Part shown: piece by piece, positions 55,269 through 59,760 of the stretch
Layout: every line of letters begins with the position of its first letter
Position numbering within the stretch: the stretch's first letter is position 1
NCBI GenBank assembly: GCA_046350555.1
Contig: JAXMAF010000030.1
Span: 1 to 59,760 of the forward strand
Source: JAXMAF01 sp046350555
GTDB lineage: Bacteria; Planctomycetota; Phycisphaerae; Phycisphaerales; SM1A02
Direction of reading: 5' to 3'
Length of the DNA: 59,760 bases
Notes under the pieces: generated by a model
What the model saw: the letters and a program-made list of their open reading frames with translations, nothing else
The model's database searches: none
What the model was told of the DNA's origin: nothing
Position numbers and translations under genes: made by a program

Positions 55269-56500
55269 ATCTGGCTGCCCGCAAGCAGCTTCGTCACGTC
55301 CTTGGCGTGACGAGCGGAGCAACGCCCGACAGCGGCAAGCCCGAGTACTGGGACGGCGACGTTGCCTGGGTCACTCCCGAGGACGTCAGCTCTGTGGACG
55401 GGTACTGGCTGTCGGCGACCCGCCGCGGTATCACGCAATCCGGCTACAACTCTTGCGGGACGACGTTGGCTCCGCGAGGCTCAATCGTGCTGACCAAGCG
55501 CGCGCCAATTGGACAACTCGCAGTGCTCGCCGAGAAGGCATGCTCGAATCAGGGCTGCTTCTTGCTCACACCACGTGCCGAGCAGGACAGTCGCTTCTAC
55601 TACTACTGGCTTGCGACGCAGGCTGAGCGGCTTCAGGCGCTTGGTCGCGGTTCAACCTTCATGGAACTGAGCACCGATGATCTGAAGGCGCTGCAAGTGC
55701 CAGAGCCTGAGCCAGAGCAGCAGCGTGCCATCGCCGACTATCTCGACCGCGAGACGGCGCGAATCGATGCGTTGATCGCGGTGAAGGAGCGGGTGCTCGG
55801 CCTCCTGGCCGAAAAACGCCGCGCGCTCATCACGCGCGCCGTCACGCGCGGCCTCGATCCCGCCGCCCCGCTTCGCGATTCGGGTATCCCCTGGCTTGGC
55901 GAGATTCCCGCACATTGGGTAGTCGAGCGGGCGAGGTGGCTGTTTCGGGAACGGGACTTGCGATCCCCGGCGGGCGACGAGGAACTTCTGACCGTCTCGC
56001 ACCTGACCGGAGTGACCCCGCGATCGGAGAAGGACGTCACGATGTTCGAGGCGGAGAGCAAGGAGGGGTACAAGATCTGTCGCAAGGCCGATCTGGCGAT
56101 CAACACACTGTGGGCGTGGATGGGAGCGATGGGTGTTGCTCCTGTCGATGGAATCGTCAGCCCTGCGTACAACGTGTATGAGCCCTCCGAGCGACTGGAG
56201 CCTGCCTACGTTGACGCTCTTGTTCGCATGCCTGTCTTCGGGGAGGAGGTGCGCCGCTACTCGAAAGGGGTGTGGTCCTCGCGGCTACGCCTGTACCCAG
56301 AGGGATTCTTTGAGGTGTACCTACCCGTCCCATCCATGAACGAGCAGCGCGAGATCATCGCCTACATTGCCCGCGAGACCGCGAAACTCGACACCATGCT
56401 CGTCGCCACCGACCGCACCATCGCTCTGCTCAGGGAGCGCCGCTCCGGCCTCATTGCGGCAGCGGTCACTGGCTATCTCGACGTGGGGGCGGCGGCATGA
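55265..56500 (+). CDS. hsdS: Type I restriction-modification specificity subunit HsdS
   Basis: A 411-residue subunit that chooses the two-part DNA target for methylation and cleavage. It has two target-recognition domains (about 1-150, LGVTSGATPDSGKPEYWDGDVAWVTPEDVSS; and about 205-345, WVVERARWLFRERDLRSPAGDEELLTVSHLTG), each followed by a conserved helix (QQRAIADYLDRETARIDALIAVKERVLGLLAEKRRALITRAVTRG and NEQREIIAYIARETAKLDTMLVATDRTIALLRERRSGLIAAAVTG). The frame is intact and length normal. It overlaps hsdM and the ImmA-like gene by 4 nt each. The target sequence cannot be predicted. Confidence 0.94.
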   Translation: MNLAARKQLRHVLGVTSGATPDSGKPEYWDGDVAWVTPEDVSSVDGYWLSATRRGITQSGYNSCGTTLAPRGSIVLTKRAPIGQLAVLAEKACSNQGCFLLTPRAEQDSRFYYYWLATQAERLQALGRGSTFMELSTDDLKALQVPEPEPEQQRAIADYLDRETARIDALIAVKERVLGLLAEKRRALITRAVTRGLDPAAPLRDSGIPWLGEIPAHWVVERARWLFRERDLRSPAGDEELLTVSHLTGVTPRSEKDVTMFEAESKEGYKICRKADLAINTLWAWMGAMGVAPVDGIVSPAYNVYEPSERLEPAYVDALVRMPVFGEEVRRYSKGVWSSRLRLYPEGFFEVYLPVPSMNEQREIIAYIARETAKLDTMLVATDRTIALLRERRSGLIAAAVTGYLDVGAAA

Positions 56501-57648
56501 CTCGGGTTTCCGTCCAGCCCCAACTGCTCCGGTGGGCCTGCGAGCGCGCGGGCATTGGTGTGCACGACCTCGCGCGGCGCTTCCCGCAGCTTCCTGAGTG
56601 GGAGCGAGGCGAGAAGCAGCCGACCCTCAAGCAGCTCGAAGCGTTCGCCAAGGCCACCTACACGCCGTTCGGGTTCTTGTTCCTGCCGGTGCCGCCGCAG
56701 GAGCCTTTGCCGATCCCTGATTTCCGCACCTTGAAGGACCGACCGGCGCGTCCAAGCCCGGATCTCCTGGACACGATCTACGCGATGAAGCGCCGGCAGG
56801 ACTGGCTGCGCGAGGAGCGCCTGGAGAACGAGACGGACCCACTGGAGTTCGTGGGCAATGCTCGCTTGAGCGACGAACCGGCGGCTGTCGGGCAGGAGAT
56901 GCGGCGCACCGTCGGACTGGACGACGGGTGGGCCGGCGCAGTGCGGAGCTGGCAGGAAGCGGTCAGCGAGCTGCGACGCCGCATCGAGGTCCTTGGCGTC
57001 ATGGCCGTCATCAACGGCATTGTCGGCAACAACACGCACCGAACGCTTGACGTTGGCGAGTTTCGCGGCTTCGCCCTGACGGACCGCCATGCGCCGCTCA
57101 TCTTCATCAACGGTGCTGACTCGAAGTCGGCGCAGATGTTCACGCTCGCTCACGAGCTCGCGCACATCTGGCTGGGCTCGGAGGGAGAGGGCATTTCCGG
57201 GTTCGAGGGGCTTCTTCCCGGAGACAGCCGCGTCGAGAAGTTCTGCGACCAGGCGGCGGCGGAATTCCTGGTGCCTGCTCGGGAGCTGAGGGAGCACTGG
57301 CGCGACGTGCGGAGTGCGCCGGATGTCTTCGAGCGGATCGCGCGGCTCTTCAAGGTCAGTCCGATCGTCGCCGGCCGCCGCGCGATGGATCTGCGCCTTG
57401 TGAGTCGCGAAACGTTCTTCGGCTTCTACAACGAATACGTGAAGCAGGAACGGCGGCGGACCCACGAGACCAGCGGCGGCAATTTCTACAACAACCAGAA
57501 CACGCGCGTTGGCGAGCTGTTCGCGACTCACGTGCTGCGGGCAGCGATGGAAGGTCGGATAGGCTTCAAAGAGGCCTACGAACTCACCGGCCTCCGAGGG
57601 GAGACCTTTCAAAAATACGCACGACGCCTGGGGGGCGATCTCCCATGA
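56497..57648 (+). CDS. HTH-ImmA/IrrE-family metallopeptidase
   Basis: A 383-residue protein with an N-terminal XRE-like helical region (LLRWACERAGIGVHDLARRFPQLPEWERGEKQPTLKQLEAFAKATYTPFGFLFLP) and a zinc peptidase domain with AQMFTLAHELAHIWLGSEG (His219, Glu220, His223) and a downstream EKFCDQAAAEFLVP helix with the third metal Glu. ImmA/IrrE proteins cut repressors or antitoxins after stress or infection. The gene pairs with the next one, a DUF4411 PIN-like protein, by ATGA overlap; that pair recurs in bacteria as a toxin-antitoxin-like module. Finding it inside an hsd operon suggests a restriction-linked defence or addiction role (inference). Confidence 0.9.
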   Translation: MTRVSVQPQLLRWACERAGIGVHDLARRFPQLPEWERGEKQPTLKQLEAFAKATYTPFGFLFLPVPPQEPLPIPDFRTLKDRPARPSPDLLDTIYAMKRRQDWLREERLENETDPLEFVGNARLSDEPAAVGQEMRRTVGLDDGWAGAVRSWQEAVSELRRRIEVLGVMAVINGIVGNNTHRTLDVGEFRGFALTDRHAPLIFINGADSKSAQMFTLAHELAHIWLGSEGEGISGFEGLLPGDSRVEKFCDQAAAEFLVPARELREHWRDVRSAPDVFERIARLFKVSPIVAGRRAMDLRLVSRETFFGFYNEYVKQERRRTHETSGGNFYNNQNTRVGELFATHVLRAAMEGRIGFKEAYELTGLRGETFQKYARRLGGDLP

Positions 57649-58196
57649 CGCCGGCGTCCCGATACCTCCTGGACTCCGATGTGCTCATCACGGCGAAGAA
57701 CCGGTACTACGCCTTCGACATCTGCCCGGGCTTCTGGCGAAGCCTGTTACACCACCACGGAAACGGTCGCGTCTTCAGCATCGACCGGGTTCGCAACGAG
57801 CTCCTCGCAGGCGGGAAGACCGAGGATCTCGTGCGTTGGGTCTCGGACCAGCTACCGGGCTCGTTTTTTCTCGAAGCCGATCAGGAGAATGTCGCCACCG
57901 TCTACACCGAGATCATGCTGTGGGCCCAGCGAAATCCGCGGTACTTCGACTACGCCAAGGCGAAGTTCGCTACCGGTGCCGATGGCTGGCTCGTCGCCTA
58001 CGCGAAGATTCACGGTGCCGTCGTGGTCACGAACGAGCAACCGGCTCCCGAGTCCAAGAGGGAGATCAAGTTGCCGGATGTCTGCTCGCAGTTCGGGGTG
58101 AAGTACAGCGACACCTTCCTCATGCTGCGAGAGCTCGGTGTACGGCTTGACCTCGTTGGGGCAACCGGCCACATCGACTTCAAGGCACCGGCATGA
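57645..58196 (+). CDS. DUF4411 PIN-like protein
   Basis: A 183-residue PIN-fold protein, candidate RNase toxin. It starts YLLDSDVLITAKNRYYAFDICPGFW with the first active-site Asp10 (and Asp12), then IDRVRNELLAGG (Glu), GADGWLVAYAKIHGAVVVTNEQ (Asp) and KLPDVCSQFGVKYSDTFLMLRELGVRL. The acidic quartet expected for PIN nucleases appears complete. It is tightly coupled to the ImmA/IrrE-type protein, probably its antitoxin or activator. Confidence 0.88.
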   Translation: MTPASRYLLDSDVLITAKNRYYAFDICPGFWRSLLHHHGNGRVFSIDRVRNELLAGGKTEDLVRWVSDQLPGSFFLEADQENVATVYTEIMLWAQRNPRYFDYAKAKFATGADGWLVAYAKIHGAVVVTNEQPAPESKREIKLPDVCSQFGVKYSDTFLMLRELGVRLDLVGATGHIDFKAPA

Positions 58197-58660
58197 GCAA
58201 TCTCCGCCCCTGGTCAAGCTTCGATCGACTCGTCGATGAGCTGGCGACCCTGCACCATCGCGCACGCGATGCCGCGGCCCGTTCGGTGGATGAGATCCTC
58301 ACGCTGCGGAGTTGGTTCATCGGGATCTGGATCATCGCCTTCGAGCAGGACGGCTCTGATCGCGCTCGTTACGGTGACGGCCTCCTCGCCGCACTCGCTG
58401 CCGAGTTCAAGCGCCGCGGCGTCAACGGCCTGGGAGCACGCAACCTGAAGAACTGTCGCCAGTTGGCCCTCGCCTGGCCGCGCCTCGGAATTCGCCAGAC
58501 GCCGTCTGGCGAATCTGTCCCCGCACTTCCGGCCGGGTTTCGGCAGACACTGTCTGCCGAATCGGTCCCCTTTCTCCCGGCTCGGTCCGAGGCGCTCCCT
58601 TGGCAGGACGCCGATCTTGAGGCGCGCTGCGCCGCGAGCCCGCTGGAGGTCACGCCATGA
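58193..58660 (+). CDS. DUF1016 (YhcG) N-terminal domain protein lacking the nuclease half
   Basis: A 155-residue protein. Residues 8-110 match the DUF1016 N-terminal winged-helix domain (FDRLVDELATLHHRARDAAARSVDEILTLRSWFIGIWIIAFEQDGSDRARYGDGLLAALAAEFKRRGVNGLGARNLKNCRQLALAWP). In full YhcG proteins a PDDEXK nuclease of about 150 residues follows; here the chain ends instead with two diverged copies of a 15-residue unit (RQTPSGESVPALPAG and RQTLSAESVPFLPAR). N-terminal-only forms are found near type I restriction genes. Start and stop both overlap neighbours by 4 nt. Confidence 0.82.
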   Translation: MSNLRPWSSFDRLVDELATLHHRARDAAARSVDEILTLRSWFIGIWIIAFEQDGSDRARYGDGLLAALAAEFKRRGVNGLGARNLKNCRQLALAWPRLGIRQTPSGESVPALPAGFRQTLSAESVPFLPARSEALPWQDADLEARCAASPLEVTP

Positions 58661-59475
58661 ACCTCGCTGATCTCGAGCAGCTCGTCTCCAAGGGGGAATC
58701 CCAGGAGCTGGAGTTCAAGAAGTCCACCGCGCAGCTTCGCCGAGCCGGCGAGACTCTCTGCGGCTTCCTGAACGGATCCGGCGGGCTCGTGCTTGTTGGC
58801 GTCGCAGCCGACGGGAAGATCGTGGGTCAGACCGTCGCGGACTCCACGCTGCGCGAGGTCGCGGCGATGCTCGAACGGTTTGAGCCGCCCGCGCCCGTCG
58901 GCATCGACCGCGTCGAACTCGACGACGGGCGAGCGGTGATCGTGCTTGAAGCTCCTTCTGCGCGGGAGCACGCTCCGTTTCTGTTCGAGGGCAAGCCGTA
59001 CAACCATCGAACCGGCGCCGTCGAGGTTTGGGGGCGAGGCACCAACCGCGTCATCGAGGCGTGCCGCGCCCACGGAGTCGCGCCGCCAGAGTTCTCCGAC
59101 CGGGCCGGCGTCGTCACGGTCACGTTCCGGGCGGTGGTGGCTGAAGCGGTGAAGGCGCCAAGTTTGGACGAGAAGGGCGTCACCGACCAAGTCACCGGGC
59201 AAGTCACCGGGCAAGTCACCGGGCAAGTCACTCCGGAAGTCGGGCGGCTGATGCGCGTGGTGGCTGGCGACATGTCGCGGCGGCAGATCCAGAATGCCCT
59301 GTTCCTCAAGCACCGCGATCACTTTGAAAGGGCCTACCTCAAGCCGGCCTTGACTGCGCAGGTGATCGAAATGACCCTGCCCGACAAGCCTCGCAGCCGC
59401 CTCCAGCGCTATCGACTCACGGAATTGGGGCGCCGCATCAAGCAGGCGCTCGAGCAAGGACGAGAGGAACCGTGA
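58657..59475 (+). CDS. AlbA/Schlafen-like putative DNA-binding protein with a large internal deletion
   Basis: A 272-residue protein. Residues 1-115 are an AlbA_2 (Schlafen AlbA) domain: GESQELEFKKSTAQLRRAGETLCGFLNGSGGLVLVGVAADGKIVGQ, then FLFEGKPYNHRTG. The chain then jumps to VEVWGRGTNRVIEACRAHGVAPPEFSDRAGVVTVTF, which in full-length relatives is the end of an ATPase-like domain roughly 150-200 residues later, so that middle is missing in frame. A VTGQ repeat follows (59188-59231), then a winged helix (RRQIQNALFLKHRDHFERAYLKPAL). Such proteins are thought to regulate or assist RM and stress systems. The GTGA at 59472 overlaps hsdR. Confidence 0.8.
   Translation: MNLADLEQLVSKGESQELEFKKSTAQLRRAGETLCGFLNGSGGLVLVGVAADGKIVGQTVADSTLREVAAMLERFEPPAPVGIDRVELDDGRAVIVLEAPSAREHAPFLFEGKPYNHRTGAVEVWGRGTNRVIEACRAHGVAPPEFSDRAGVVTVTFRAVVAEAVKAPSLDEKGVTDQVTGQVTGQVTGQVTPEVGRLMRVVAGDMSRRQIQNALFLKHRDHFERAYLKPALTAQVIEMTLPDKPRSRLQRYRLTELGRRIKQALEQGREEP
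59188..59231 (+). repeat. 12-bp tandem repeat CAAGTCACCGGG, 3.7 copies
   Basis: In-frame repeats giving QVTGQVTGQVTGQVT in the AlbA-like protein linker. Such VTxQ linkers are typical of this family and can change length by slippage. Confidence 0.92.
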
Positions 59476-59760
59476 CCAGCACGCCCCGCCACTCCGAGGC
59501 CGCATTCGAGACCGTCATCGAGCAGCACCTGCTCGCGCGCGGCTATGCCGCAGTTCCGCGCGACGGTTTCGACCGCGAGCGTGCGATCTTCCCCGAGGTG
59601 GTTCTCGACTTCATCCAAAAGACGCAGCCCGCCGAGTGGGCCAAGCTCGAGGCGCTGCACGGACCGAAGACCGGCGACCAAGTCCTCGCCGACCTGTGCA
59701 AGTGGATGGACGCGAACGGTTCGCTGGCGACGCTCCGGCACGGCTTCAAGTGCTACGGGC
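59472..59760 (+). CDS. hsdR: Type I restriction endonuclease subunit HsdR (5' part, cut by window edge)
   Basis: The first 96 residues of the restriction/motor subunit: SEAAFETVIEQHLLARGYAAVPRDGFDRERAIFPEVVLDFIQKTQPAEWAKLEALHG fits the N-terminal start of HsdR proteins; the PD-(D/E)xK nuclease and helicase domains would lie beyond the window. GTG at 59472 overlaps the previous stop (GTGA). No frameshift is seen in the visible part. Confidence 0.88.
   Translation, partial: MTSTPRHSEAAFETVIEQHLLARGYAAVPRDGFDRERAIFPEVVLDFIQKTQPAEWAKLEALHGPKTGDQVLADLCKWMDANGSLATLRHGFKCYG

Overview
The window looks like a chromosome segment of a high-GC member of the Planctomycetota, most likely class Phycisphaerae. 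Three things support this: an exported FG-GAP protein ending in dockerin-like repeats of the GDLDGNGxVDGADLGxLLGxW type, a 23S-5S rRNA operon with no 16S gene beside it, and typical planctomycete exported 'hypothetical' proteins. The taxonomy is inferred; no 16S or complete marker set is present.

Bases 1-48,200 read as core chromosome. From left to right: an exported FG-GAP/dockerin protein; a GbsR/MarR-type regulator and partner; an ABC ATPase with a large membrane protein; an M20 peptidase; a zinc-ribbon membrane protein; a polytopic membrane protein; a YceH-like protein; an S1-domain RNA-binding protein; a PilM-led three-gene cluster; the 23S-5S rRNA operon with its own promoter, boxA and processing stem; an IS256-family insertion sequence; a LolD/LolC-type exporter; NnrE; a glycosyltransferase; SurE; a TonB/ExbD pair; a STAS protein; GyrA; a TlyA-like methyltransferase with LpxI; a MraY/WecA-like transferase with a Wzy-like polymerase; and several exported proteins, including a glucose/sorbosone dehydrogenase. 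LpxI and the WecA/Wzy pair suggest a lipid A and surface-polysaccharide outer membrane.

Many core genes carry a TANNNT box 5-8 nt (most often exactly 6) before the start codon and have no Shine-Dalgarno sequence. This indicates widespread leaderless transcription and fixes several start codons. The same -10 type (TACCAT) occurs in the rRNA promoter.

At about 48,674 a tRNA 3'-end remnant marks the edge of an accessory island that runs off the right end. It holds two divergent AbiE-type toxin-antitoxin modules, each with a palindromic operator at its start; one is intact and the other is riddled with frameshifts. Next come an excisionase-like HTH protein and a compact type I restriction-modification operon: hsdM (frameshifted), hsdS, an ImmA/IrrE peptidase, a DUF4411 PIN-like protein, a DUF1016 N-terminal protein, an internally deleted AlbA/Schlafen-like protein, and hsdR (cut by the window edge). 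Every junction from hsdM to hsdR is a 4-nt start/stop overlap, so the four cargo genes sit inside the restriction operon.

Several repeat families lie between genes: a 90-bp tandem repeat with a conserved palindromic core after the ABC operon, a pair of double-hairpin repeats at the gyrA stop codon, and CTGGTTACT-type simple repeats shared by two distant loci.
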